Positions 1 to 9,100 of a stretch of DNA of 64,000 bases are shown here, piece by piece. Within the stretch, counting starts at the first letter, position 1. Every line of letters begins with the position of its first letter. The stretch comes from Streptosporangium sp. NBC_01495 (GTDB taxonomy: Bacteria > Actinomycetota > Actinomycetes > Streptosporangiales > Streptosporangiaceae). The position numbers were made by a program, and so were the translations under genes. Below the pieces are notes generated by a model that made no database searches, was not told the DNA's origin, and saw only the letters and a list, made by a program, of their open reading frames with translations. The DNA is taken from positions 6,758,001 through 6,822,000 of the forward strand of contig NZ_CP109430.1 of assembly GCF_036250735.1 (NCBI RefSeq), in the 5' to 3' direction.

Positions 1-1
1 G

Positions 2-319
2 GTCTACGTGCCCGCGCTGCAGAAGATGGGCTGCGAGATCGAGGTCTTCGACGTCTGCCTCGGCGGCCCCGCCTGCCGCTACCACGACACCAACGCCAAG
101 CACTCGGCGGTCGTGCGCGGCGTGTCCAGGCTGAGCGGCGCCGACGTGACGCTGCCCGACATCCGGGCCGGGTTCTCGGCCGTGCTGGCCGCCGCCGCCG
201 CCGAGGGCACCTCCACCCTGCGCGGGGTGCACCACATCGAGCGGGGTTACCACCGGCCGTTCGAGCAGTTCGCCTCGCTCGGGCTGAAGATCAGTCGAGA
301 AAAGGTGCAGGACGGGTAA
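2..319 (+). CDS. UDP-N-acetylglucosamine 1-carboxyvinyltransferase-like protein, C-terminal part
   Basis: This is the last 105 codons of a gene that begins outside the window. The reading frame is open from base 2, so the GTG at 8 is internal. The residues fit the end of the EPSP-synthase/MurA fold: PDIRAG followed by an Ala-rich helix, then HHIERGY, which corresponds to the conserved end of MurA enzymes. MurA transfers enolpyruvate from PEP to UDP-GlcNAc, the first committed step of peptidoglycan synthesis, in the cytosol. The catalytic Cys loop is not in the window, so activity cannot be judged. A following penicillin-binding protein gene on the same strand is consistent with a cell-wall role. 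A MurA paralogue of other function is possible. Confidence 0.7.
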   Translation, partial: VYVPALQKMGCEIEVFDVCLGGPACRYHDTNAKHSAVVRGVSRLSGADVTLPDIRAGFSAVLAAAAAEGTSTLRGVHHIERGYHRPFEQFASLGLKISREKVQDG

Positions 320-371
320 GAATTGGCAATCGGGCGTTTGTAGGTGATCATCTGGTCGCACGTTACTATGC

Positions 372-2699
372 GTGACATCGCGCCCAGAGGTGAGACGTGG
401 TCCCGGCGTGTGCCTGGGCCTGCTGGCGGCCTGCGGGGTGTTCGGCGGGCTGCTGGCCGCGATGGCCGCGCTGCCGCTGGTCGGCACGGCCGGGCTCACC
501 GTCAACAACGTCACGAGGACCCTCACCGACCTGCCCCCGAGCCCCCGGGAGAACCCGCTCCCGCAGCGCACCGTGCTGCTGGACAAGAACGGCAAGCGGT
601 TCGCCCAGTTCTACACGGAGAACCGGACGGTCGTGACGCTCGCCCAGGTCGCCCCCGTCATGCGTGACGCGATCGTGGCGATCGAGGACTCGCGCTTCTA
701 CGAGCACGCCGGCCTGGACATCAAGGGCACCCTGCGCGCCCTGGTCACCAACACCAGGGCGGGCGGGGTGCGACAGGGCGGGTCCTCGCTCACCCAGCAG
801 CTCGTGAAGAACATCCTGCTCGAGAACTCCGAGACCGACACCGAGCGCGCCCAGGCCCGCGCGCCCAGCGTCCAGCGCAAGATCACCGAGCTGCGGTACG
901 CGCTGGCGATGGAGCGGAAGTACAGCAAGGCCGAGATCCTGGAGCGCTATCTCAACATCGCCTACTTCGGCGCGGGCGCCTTCGGGGTGGAGGCCGCCGC
1001 CCAGCGGTTCTTCTCGGTCCCGGCCTCCCGGCTGACCCTGCCCCAGGCCGCGGCGCTGGCCGGCGCGGTCCGCACGCCGTACGCCACCGACCCGTCGCTG
1101 GACGCCGCGCGCCGGGAGCGGCTGCGCGAGCGCAGGGACATCGTCCTGGACCGGATGGCCCAGCTGTCGTACGTCACCCCGGCGCGGGCCGAGGCCGCCA
1201 AGAGGCGCCCGCTCGCCATCCGCCTCAAGCCCGAGCCGGGCGGCTGCGACGGGAGCGTCTACCCCTACTTCTGTCTTTACGTGCACCGGGAGCTGCTGAC
1301 CAACACGGCCTTCGGCCACACCCGCGCGGAGCGGGAACGCCGCCTGGCCAGGGGCGGCATCGTGCTGCGCACCACGCTGGCGCCGAAGGCGCAGCGGGCC
1401 GCGGAACGCGCCATCGCCGCGCGGGTCGGCAGGAAGGACACCGAGGTCGCGGCCGAGGCCATGGTCCAGCCGGGCACCGGGCGGATCCGGGCCATGGCGG
1501 CGAGCAAGCGGTACGGCAGCAACGCCGGCAACGCCAGGAACGGCCCCAGCACCACCTACAACCTGCCCGCAGACATGGCGCACGGCGGCGGCCAGGGCTT
1601 CCAGGCGGGATCGACGTTCAAGGTGTTCACCCTGGCGACCGCGCTGGCCCAGGGCTGGCGGTTCGACCAGGGCTTCATGACACCCGGCGGTTTCGTCCCC
1701 GACAGCGGTTTCACCGACTGCAGGGGCCGCAAGGTCAACGACCCCGGCGCGGAGATCTTCAACGCGAGCGGCGAGGGCAAGGGCGGCCCGCAGAGCCTGT
1801 CCACCGGTACCTGGAAGTCGGTGAACATCTTCTACATGATGCTGGAGCAGCGGGTGGGCCTGTGCCCGGTCGTCACGACCGCCAAAGCCCTGGGCATCGC
1901 CCGCGCCGACGGCACCCCGCTGCGGGAGGTGCCGACCTTCACCCTCGGCGTGAACGAGATGGACCCGGTGACCGTGGCGTCCGCGTTCGCCGCGTTCGGG
2001 GCGCGGGGCCGCTACTGCCGCCCGATGGCCATCGTCGAGATCGTCGAGCGGGACGGCAGGCGCGTCCGGATCCCGCCCAGCTGCGCGCGGGCGATCGACC
2101 GCGGCGTGGCCGACGCGGCCAATCACCTCCTGGCCGGGGTGTTCACCAAGGGGACCATGACCGGCCAGAGCATCGATCGCCCGGCCGCGGGCAAGACCGG
2201 CACCAACAACGGCTACACGTCGGCCTGGTTCGCCGGCTACACCCCCGACCTGGCCGCGGCGGTCAGCGTGGGCGACATCCGGGGCTCCTACCGCTACCCG
2301 CTGACCGACGTCGAGATCGGCGGCGAGTACTTCGGCGCGGTCCAGGGCGCCTCCCTGCCGGGACCGATCTGGGTCTCGTCGATGTCGGCGGCCCTCGACG
2401 GTACGCGCGAGACCCGCTTCCACCACCCCGACATGAGCCGTTTCGGCGGCGGGTTCACCCCCGGCCTGAAGGAGGCCCTGGCCAGGGAGCGCGAGGAGGA
2501 GGGCGCGGAGGGCGCGGACGCCGCGGACGCCGAGGGCGAGGGCCGTCGCGGCGCCAGGGGAGACCGCGGGCGCCGCTTCCGCGAGGAGTACAGGCACCGG
2601 GAGGGACGCGGATATCGGGAGGAGCGGCGCTACCGCGACAACGGCCCGCACCGCCGCTACCGCGCCCCCCAGTGGCGCGACCGCCCCCGCTACCGCTGA
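372..2699 (+). CDS. Class A penicillin-binding protein (bifunctional glycosyltransferase/transpeptidase)
   Basis: A 775-residue membrane enzyme that polymerises lipid II and cross-links peptidoglycan outside the membrane. A short cytoplasmic N-terminus is followed by one membrane segment at about 13-40. The GT51 domain shows the catalytic Glu at 105 in IEDSRFYEH, then GGSSLTQQLVKN and the ERKYSK...YLN block. The transpeptidase domain has STFK at 414-417 (nucleophile Ser414), SVN at 483-485 and KTGT at 608-611. The last ~70 residues are an Arg/Glu/Tyr-rich tail. No good ribosome-binding site precedes the GTG at 372, and in-frame GTG codons at 390 and 408 are alternatives. TACTAT at 364-369 resembles a -10 box but lies too close to 372 to serve it. 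Confidence 0.93.
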   Translation: MTSRPEVRRGPGVCLGLLAACGVFGGLLAAMAALPLVGTAGLTVNNVTRTLTDLPPSPRENPLPQRTVLLDKNGKRFAQFYTENRTVVTLAQVAPVMRDAIVAIEDSRFYEHAGLDIKGTLRALVTNTRAGGVRQGGSSLTQQLVKNILLENSETDTERAQARAPSVQRKITELRYALAMERKYSKAEILERYLNIAYFGAGAFGVEAAAQRFFSVPASRLTLPQAAALAGAVRTPYATDPSLDAARRERLRERRDIVLDRMAQLSYVTPARAEAAKRRPLAIRLKPEPGGCDGSVYPYFCLYVHRELLTNTAFGHTRAERERRLARGGIVLRTTLAPKAQRAAERAIAARVGRKDTEVAAEAMVQPGTGRIRAMAASKRYGSNAGNARNGPSTTYNLPADMAHGGGQGFQAGSTFKVFTLATALAQGWRFDQGFMTPGGFVPDSGFTDCRGRKVNDPGAEIFNASGEGKGGPQSLSTGTWKSVNIFYMMLEQRVGLCPVVTTAKALGIARADGTPLREVPTFTLGVNEMDPVTVASAFAAFGARGRYCRPMAIVEIVERDGRRVRIPPSCARAIDRGVADAANHLLAGVFTKGTMTGQSIDRPAAGKTGTNNGYTSAWFAGYTPDLAAAVSVGDIRGSYRYPLTDVEIGGEYFGAVQGASLPGPIWVSSMSAALDGTRETRFHHPDMSRFGGGFTPGLKEALAREREEEGAEGADAADAEGEGRRGARGDRGRRFREEYRHREGRGYREERRYRDNGPHRRYRAPQWRDRPRYR

Positions 2700-2911
2700 C
2701 CGGTGCCGATTCAGCGGGTGAGTCTCCGAAGGCTGGAAGCCCTTCACCACCCCCGCCACCGCTGACCACCCACCCTGGCGCTCCCGGGACGGGCGGTCGG
2801 CGACCGGCGGACCGGCGTTTGACCGGTGAGTCAGCACCTGCCTGACGACCCGGTGCCCGATTCAGCGGACATGCACCCGCACGCCGCCACCTGAACCGGT
2901 CGACCGGCGGG

Positions 2912-4225
2912 TCAGCGCTTGACCAGCACCTGCTGGGTCGGCAGTAGCACCGGAGGCCGGGAGCTCTTCGCCGTCGCCGCCGCCGGGCCGCACAGCGCCT
3001 GCATGAAGTAACCTCCCATCGCGTAGTCGATCGCGTGCGGCTGCGGGTAACCGTTCGCGTCGAGCTGCTGGTACTTCATGAGGTTGAACCCCAGGGAGAG
3101 CTGGCGGCGGCCGTCCTCGCCGGACAGGGAGATCGTGCCCATGCCGAACACGCCGCCGTCGTGGCCCCAGAACCGGCCGCAGGGCAGGTCCTGGGCGTAG
3201 ATGCCGAGACCGTAGTTCATCACGACGTTGCCCTGGGCGTCGGTGACCGGCACCGTCGTCCGCATCTGGGCGAGCTGCGCCGGGGCGAGGAGCCTGCCGC
3301 CCAGCAGTTCCCGGTAGAACCGGTTGAGGTCCTCCATCGTCGCGACGACGGCGCCCGCCGTACCCGCCCACGACATGTCGTAGACGCTGTAGTCGCGCGG
3401 CGGGTCGATGTAGCCGTACAGCGCCTCGTACGCCTTGGAGTGCGGCCCGGGGATGACCGGCGTGCGCGGGAAGGACGTGTCGCGCAGCCCGGCCCGGTGG
3501 ATCACGTGGCGGGTGATGTACGCCTCCGCGCCGGTACCGGTCACCTTCTCCAGGAGCAGGCCGGCGATCACGTAGTTGGTGTTGGAGTACGACCACACCT
3601 GCCCCGGCTCGCCCGTGCGCGGCGCCTCCAGCCCGAATCTCACCAGCTCCGACGGGCGGATCCTGCGGAACCGGTGCTCGTCGAGGCTCTGCGGGGACGC
3701 CTGGACGAGGGAGGGGAAGGCGCCCGCGACGTAGTCGCCGATGCCGCTGGTGTGGTTGAGCAGCATCCGGACCGTGATCTTCTGGCCGAGTTCGCCCGGC
3801 AGGAGGCCGGGGAGGTATCGGGCGACGGGAGCGTCCAGCTCGACGCGGCCCCGCTCGACCTGCTGGAGGATCGCCACGGCCGTGAAGGTCTTGGTGATGC
3901 TGCCCACCCGGTGGACCATCCCGGACTGGACGGGCCGCCGGGTCCGCACGTCGGCGACCCCCGCCGCCCCGAGCCACTTCGACCCGCCGTCCCGGACGGC
4001 GGAGTAGGTGCCGTACATGCCGGCCTCGTGGATCGCGTCGAGGCTCCGCCGGAGTGCCTCCCTGTCGAGCCCGGCCGCCTGACCGGCCTCCTTGCCTGCC
4101 GACGCCGAGGGCCCGGGGACCGGCTCGGCGGACGCGGGAGGCGCGACGGCCCATGTCACGAGTATCGCGCTCAACCCGAGGCCGGCGATCGCCCGTCCAC
4201 GGTGGGGAAGTCGCGCGAGAGTCAT
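2912..4225 (-). CDS. Secreted serine hydrolase, beta-lactamase / D-Ala-D-Ala carboxypeptidase fold
   Basis: 437 residues with an N-terminal signal peptide: a basic start, a hydrophobic core and an ASA-like cleavage region near residue 33. The class C beta-lactamase/R61 DD-peptidase triad of motifs is present: SITK at 109-112 with nucleophile Ser109, YSN at 213-215 and HDGG at 355-358, the last in place of KTG. The family contains DD-carboxypeptidases, esterases and beta-lactamases, and motifs alone do not choose between them. An exported enzyme next to a penicillin-binding protein would fit peptidoglycan trimming, but the two genes converge and are separated by about 210 bp, so they are not one operon. 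Confidence 0.85.
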   Translation of the reverse strand: MTLARLPHRGRAIAGLGLSAILVTWAVAPPASAEPVPGPSASAGKEAGQAAGLDREALRRSLDAIHEAGMYGTYSAVRDGGSKWLGAAGVADVRTRRPVQSGMVHRVGSITKTFTAVAILQQVERGRVELDAPVARYLPGLLPGELGQKITVRMLLNHTSGIGDYVAGAFPSLVQASPQSLDEHRFRRIRPSELVRFGLEAPRTGEPGQVWSYSNTNYVIAGLLLEKVTGTGAEAYITRHVIHRAGLRDTSFPRTPVIPGPHSKAYEALYGYIDPPRDYSVYDMSWAGTAGAVVATMEDLNRFYRELLGGRLLAPAQLAQMRTTVPVTDAQGNVVMNYGLGIYAQDLPCGRFWGHDGGVFGMGTISLSGEDGRRQLSLGFNLMKYQQLDANGYPQPHAIDYAMGGYFMQALCGPAAATAKSSRPPVLLPTQQVLVKR

Positions 4226-4361
4226 CGGCTGTCAGCTCCTCAGATCCGGAATGTACGACATAACGATCATCGCAATTCTCACCGATTCCTCCCTCCGCTG
4301 CGCGGACGACTTCTTCCTAATCCGTCAGGATGACCTCCGGTACGCACCTCGATGGAAAATG

Positions 4362-4523
4362 TCATGGCCTGGCCGGGGCGGCGCCTTCCAGGGTGCCGGA
4401 GGTGAGCAGGCGGCCCACGACGAGCCAGTAGGCGCCGGCGATCAGCCCCCCGCCGAGCTGGGCCAGGATGATCTCGCAGAGCCACAGGACGGGAAGGGCC
4501 GCCGCGACGACGCAGGCCCCCAA
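4362..4523 (-). CDS. Possible small membrane protein or gene remnant
   Basis: On the minus strand a frame opened by a TTG codon encodes about 53 residues. It holds two hydrophobic stretches (beginning ACVVAAALPVLWL and GGGLIAGAYWLVVG) and ends at a TGA. No clear ribosome-binding site precedes the TTG, and an in-frame stop lies a few codons upstream. It could be a small two-helix membrane protein or the remains of a larger one. No family is recognised. It overlaps nothing else and sits just upstream of a promoter reading the other way. Confidence 0.22.
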   Translation of the reverse strand: MGACVVAAALPVLWLCEIILAQLGGGLIAGAYWLVVGRLLTSGTLEGAAPARP

Positions 4524-4539
4524 AATTTTTCGCGGGATC

Positions 4540-4566
4540 TGTCACAGGCCGGAGGGCTGTCCTGTC
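4540..4566 (+). promoter_or_regulatory. ECF41-like promoter
   Basis: TGTCACA at 4540-4546 is followed after 16 bases by TGTC at 4563-4566. ECF41-family sigma factors are known to use TGTCACA as -35 and CGTC as -10. They usually drive neighbouring oxidoreductase/epimerase-type genes such as the one starting 52 bases downstream. One -10 base deviates from the consensus. No sigma factor gene is in this part of the window. Confidence 0.5.
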
Positions 4567-4618
4567 TTAGCTGGAGACCGAGGGCGAGCGAGTGCCCCGG
4601 CGGACAGAAGGGTTCACC

Positions 4619-5380
4619 ATGAAGATCGTGGTAATCGGCGGGACCGGTCTCATCGGGTCGAAGCTCGTGACGAAGCTGGGGGAGCACGGTCACGAGGCCG
4701 TGGCGGCGTCGCCGAACACCGGCGTCAACACCCTCACCGGCGAAGGGCTGGCCGAGGTGCTGAAGGACGCGCAGGTGGTGATCGACGTGTCGAACTCCCC
4801 CTCCTTCGAGGAGGCCGCCGTAATGGAGTTCTTCACGACCTCCACCCGCAACCTGCTCGCCGCGGAGGCGGAGGCCGGCGTCGGCCACCACGTCGCGCTG
4901 TCGGTGGTGGGTACGGAGCGGCCGCCCGGGAACGCCTACTTCCGGGCGAAGATCGCTCAGGAGGAGTTGATCGCGGAGTCGTCGATCCCGTTCTCGCTCG
5001 TGCACGCCACCCAGTTCTTCGAGTTCGTCCGGCGCATCGCCGACGAGGCCACGGACGGCGACCAGGTGCGGATGGCGCCCGTGCTCTTCCAGCCCATCGC
5101 GGGCGATGACGTCGCCCGGGCGGTCGGCCGGGTCGCGGTGGGATCTCCGCTGAACGGCAGGGTGGAGGTCGGCGGGCCCGAGCAGTTCAGGATGGATGAG
5201 TTCTTCCGGAAGGCCTTGACCGCCTGGGGCGACCCGCGCGAGGTGGTCACCGACCCGCAGGCGCGCTACTTCGGCAGCGTGCCGGACGAGCGCACGCTGG
5301 TGCCCGATGACGGCGCCTCCCTGGGGGAGATCCGCTACCGCGACTGGCTCGACCGGGGTGAAGGCGCGATGTCTCGCTGA
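4619..5380 (+). CDS. NmrA-like / atypical SDR NAD(P)-binding oxidoreductase
   Basis: 253 residues. The N-terminus is a Rossmann dinucleotide site, GGTGLIG at 7-13, directly after the first beta strand. The rest matches atypical short-chain dehydrogenases of the NmrA/NAD-dependent epimerase type, including a conserved VGGPEQF-type segment near the C-terminal third. The ATG at 4619 is chosen because AGAAGG lies 6-8 bases upstream; an in-frame GTG at 4592 lacks this. The substrate is unknown. The upstream ECF41-like promoter fits the known association of that sigma family with oxidoreductase or epimerase partner genes, suggesting a stress- or ligand-inducible role, which is inference. Confidence 0.8.
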   Translation: MKIVVIGGTGLIGSKLVTKLGEHGHEAVAASPNTGVNTLTGEGLAEVLKDAQVVIDVSNSPSFEEAAVMEFFTTSTRNLLAAEAEAGVGHHVALSVVGTERPPGNAYFRAKIAQEELIAESSIPFSLVHATQFFEFVRRIADEATDGDQVRMAPVLFQPIAGDDVARAVGRVAVGSPLNGRVEVGGPEQFRMDEFFRKALTAWGDPREVVTDPQARYFGSVPDERTLVPDDGASLGEIRYRDWLDRGEGAMSR

Positions 5381-5447
5381 AGTCCGGCAGAAAGGACCGC
5401 GGTCGAAGCCGGACACGCCCTCAACCTCCACATCCGGATTCAACAAA

Positions 5448-5921
5448 TCACCGGTGATCGTCCAGATCGTAAACAGTGACCTCAACGTCGCGTTTTACCA
5501 GGCACTCGGTGATGATCGGCTCGATTCGGTCCCAGGTGCCGCCCGCCAGACCACATCCGATGCGAGGCATGTGAACGCCGGCGTCAAGCTCGACGGCATG
5601 GTCGGCGAGGGTCTCCAGACAACGGTTCACGGCCTGATAGCGGATGGGCGGGCCCGCCTTGGTGGCGCGGACACCGTGCTGGGCGATCATGTTGGCGACC
5701 CACAGGCCCTCATCGACCTGGACCAGTCGCACGGCGCCCAGCGCGAACCCGTCATTCTGGCGATACCAGGCCCGGTAGGCGGCCTCCGGTGCGGGCCAGC
5801 GCCGAGAGAGCGCGACGACGAAGCCGCGCCCCCAGCCACCGGCATCGTTACAGACATGCGCGATGATCTTCGGACTGCTGCCGACAGGGACGGTGGCGTC
5901 GCCTGTCACGTACGAGATCAT
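5448..5921 (-). CDS. Macrodomain (ADP-ribose-binding) protein
   Basis: 157 residues, essentially one macrodomain. Visible hallmarks are a GDAT segment near the start, HVCNDAGGWGRGF (equivalent to the HxxNxxGxxGxG ADP-ribose loop), and a later PRIGCGLAGG that matches the second phosphate-binding loop. Such proteins bind or hydrolyse ADP-ribose derivatives such as ADP-ribose-1''-phosphate or ADP-ribosyl esters. The start at 5921 is preferred because AAAGGTG lies about eight bases upstream; an ATG 17 codons earlier only adds non-conserved residues. It converges with the upstream oxidoreductase gene and no ADP-ribosyltransferase gene is adjacent. Confidence 0.82.
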   Translation of the reverse strand: MISYVTGDATVPVGSSPKIIAHVCNDAGGWGRGFVVALSRRWPAPEAAYRAWYRQNDGFALGAVRLVQVDEGLWVANMIAQHGVRATKAGPPIRYQAVNRCLETLADHAVELDAGVHMPRIGCGLAGGTWDRIEPIITECLVKRDVEVTVYDLDDHR

Positions 5922-6149
5922 GCTGGGACACCTTTTCTGGTTACGGCCGCCGCTGAGCTCATCTTCGTCCAACTCGGCAGTGAAAAGGCAGGGCCACCCA
6001 CTCGGCAGAGCAGACGAGCGGCCCGGTCAACGGATCAGGTGTCCACGCCGCAGAACATCCATCGGCGATGACATGACGGGTTCCCGTTGAGATCCGAAGC
6101 TGTTCCGGTCATCTTCGAGACGCGCGGAAGCGCAGGCCGCCGTTGACCA

Positions 6150-9100
6150 TCAGGCCCCGAGGCAGGCGGGGCCGAGGAGCTGCTTCAGGTCACCCATCAG
6201 GGCCGGGGAGGGCGAGACGCGCAGGCGGTCGGCGAGGCGCACGATGGTGGTCTTCGGGCCGTTGTGGACCTGTAGGTGCACCTCGGTGGTGCCGGGGTGC
6301 GCGATCAGCACCTCCTTGAGGCGGCCGACCACCGGCGGGGTGCAGCGGGCCAGGGCGAGGCTGACGGCCAGCGGGCCACCGGCCTCGCGGGTCAGGTCGG
6401 GGGCCGTCACCTCCATGGCGATGATCTTCCCGACGTCCTCGCGCTTGTCCAGGCGGCCCTTGACGAACACGATGGCGTCCTCGGCGAGCACCGTCGCGCA
6501 GAGCTGGTACGCCGAAGGGAAGATCATCACCTCGATCGCGCCCTCCAGGTCCTCCAGCTGGGTCAGGACCCAGGTGTCGCCCTTCTTGGTGACCTTGCGC
6601 TGCAGGCCGCTCAGGATGCCGCCGACGGTGACGACCTGGCCGTCGGGGCGGTGCTCGTCCTGCAGCGCGGCGACGGTGCAGTCCGCGCCGGAGGCGAGGA
6701 TGTGCTCCACGCCGAAGAGCGGGTGGTCGGAGACGTACAGGCCGAGCATCTCCCGCTCGAACTGCAGCAGGGTGTTCTTGTCCCACTCGCCCAGCGGGAT
6801 CTGCACGTCGAAGGTCTGGTCCTCCGCGCCCTCGATGGCGCCGAACAGGGAGTCCTGCCCCTGGGCCTCGTTCTTCTTGATCCCGATGATGCTGTCGACG
6901 GCCTGCTCGTGGACCATCACCAGACCCTTGCGCACGTGTCCGAAGGAGTCGAAGGCGCCGGCCTTGACCAGCGACTCGATGACCCGCTTGTTGCAGACCA
7001 CCATGGGAACCTTGCGCAGGAAGTCCTTGAAGTCGGCGAAGCGGCTCTTCTCCCGGCGCGCGGCGATGATCCCGTCGACCACGTTGCCGCCGACGTTGCG
7101 GATGGCCGACAGGCCGAACCGGACGTCGGTGCCGCGCGGGGTGAAGTCGAAGTCGGAGTCGTTGACGTCCGGCGGCAGCACCTTGATGCCCATGCGACGG
7201 CACTCGTTGAGGTAGAGGGCCGACTTGTCCTTGTCGTCCTTGACCGAGGTGAGCAGCCCGGCCATGTACTCGGCCGGGTAGTTGGCCTTGAGATAGGCGG
7301 TCCAGTAGCAGACCAGGCCGTAGGCTGCGGTGTGCGCCTTGTTGAAGGCGTAGTCGGAGAAGGGCAGCAGGATGTCCCAGAGGGACTTGATCGCCGCCGC
7401 CGAGTAGCCGTTGTCCTTCATGCCTTGCTCGAAGGACTCGTACTGCTTGTCCAGCTCCGACTTCTTCTTCTTGCCCATCGCGCGGCGCAGCAGGTCGGCC
7501 TTGCCGAGCGAGAACCCGGCGACCTTCTGCGCGATGGCCATGACCTGCTCCTGGTAGACGATCAGGCCGTACGTCGTGCCGAGGATCTCCTGGAGGGGCT
7601 CTTCCAGCTCCGCGTGGATCGGGGTGATCTCCTGCTGGCCGTTCTTGCGCAGCGCGTAGTTGGTGTGGGAGTTGGCGCCCATCGGGCCGGGCCGGTACAG
7701 CGCGAGCGCCGCGGAGATGTCCTCGAAGTTGTCGGGCTTCATCAGCCGCAGCAGCGACCGCATGCCACCGCCGTCGACCTGGAACACGCCCAGGGTGTCG
7801 CCGCGGGCCAGCAACGCGTAGGCGTCGGAGTTGTCCAGCGGCAGCTTGAGCAGGTCGATGGCCTCACCGGTGTTGGCCTCGATCATCTTCAGGCAGTCGT
7901 CGATGATCGTGAGGTTGCGCAGGCCCAGGAAGTCCATCTTCAGCAGGCCGAGCGTCTCGCAGGTCGGGTAGTCGAACTGCGTGATGATCACACCGTCGGA
8001 GTCGCGGCGCATGATCGGGATGTAGTCGGTCAGCACCTCCGACGACATGATGACCCCGGCGGCGTGCACGCCGGTCTGCCGGATCAGGCCCTCCAGGCCC
8101 CTGCCCAGGTCCATCGCCGACTTGACGTCGACGTCCTCCTCGTACAGCCTGCGCAGCTCACCGGCCTCGTTGTAGCGCGGGTGGTCCTTGTCGAAGATGC
8201 CCGACAGCGGGATGTCCTTGCCCATTACCGCGGGCGGGAACGCCTTGGAGACCTTGTCGCCCAGCGCGTACGGGTGCCCGAGGACGCGAGCGGCGTCCTT
8301 GATGGCGGCCTTCGCCTTGATGGTGCCGAAGGTGGCGATCATGGCGACCTTGTCGGCGCCGTACTTCTCCGTCACGTAGCGGATCACGTCACCGCGCCTG
8401 CGCTCGTCGAAGTCGATGTCGACGTCGGGCATGGAGACGCGGTCGGGGTTGAGGAACCGCTCGAAGATCAGCCCGTGCGGCAGCGGGTCGAGGTCGGTGA
8501 TGCCCAGCGCGTACGCGGCCAGCGAGCCCGCGGCCGAGCCTCGCCCGGGACCGACCCGGATGCCGTTGTTCTTGGCCCACATGATGAAGTCGGCGACCAC
8601 GAGGAAGTAGGAGGGGAACCCCATCTGCAGGATGACGTTCATCTCGAACTCGATCTGCGCGCGGTGCTCCTCGTCGACGCCCTCGGGGAAGCGCCGCTCC
8701 ATGCCCGACCAGATCTCCTTGCGGAACCAGCTCTCCTCGGTCTCCCCCTCGGGCAGGGGGTAGATGGGCATCAGGTTCTTGAAACCGAACATGCCGCTCG
8801 GGTCGACCTTCTCGGCGACCAGCAGGGTGTTGCGGCAGCCCTCGGCCCACAGGTCCGAGGAGTCGACGGCGCGCATCTCGTCGGCGTTCTTGATGTAGTA
8901 GCCGCTGCCGTCGAAGCGGAAGCGGTCGGGGTCGGACAGCTGCTTGCCGGTCTGGATGCACAGGAGCGCGTCGTGCGAGGTCGCGTCCGACTCGTAGGTG
9001 TAGTGGGAGTCGTTGGTGACCAGCGGCGGGATGTTCAGCTCATGTGAGATGCGGGTCAGGCCGTCGCGGACCCGGCGCTCGATGTCGAGCCCGTGGTCCA

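Noticed and set aside
366..2837. Long minus-strand frame of 823 codons opposite the penicillin-binding protein gene
   Set aside because: It is an antisense shadow of a clearly coding GC-rich gene; composition is Arg/Gly/Ala-rich without motifs. The same applies to other long frames opposite dnaE, ileS, ftsI and the kinases.
2700..2911. Repeat-associated element from the two GGTG(C)CCGATTCAGCG copies near 2700 and 2850
   Set aside because: Only two short imperfect copies in a 210-bp convergent gap; insufficient to define an element.
4279..4545. 88-codon minus-strand frame starting at the GTG near 4545
   Set aside because: It reads as Arg/Pro/Gly-rich shadow sequence; another frame of the same strand contains the more plausible hydrophobic peptide.
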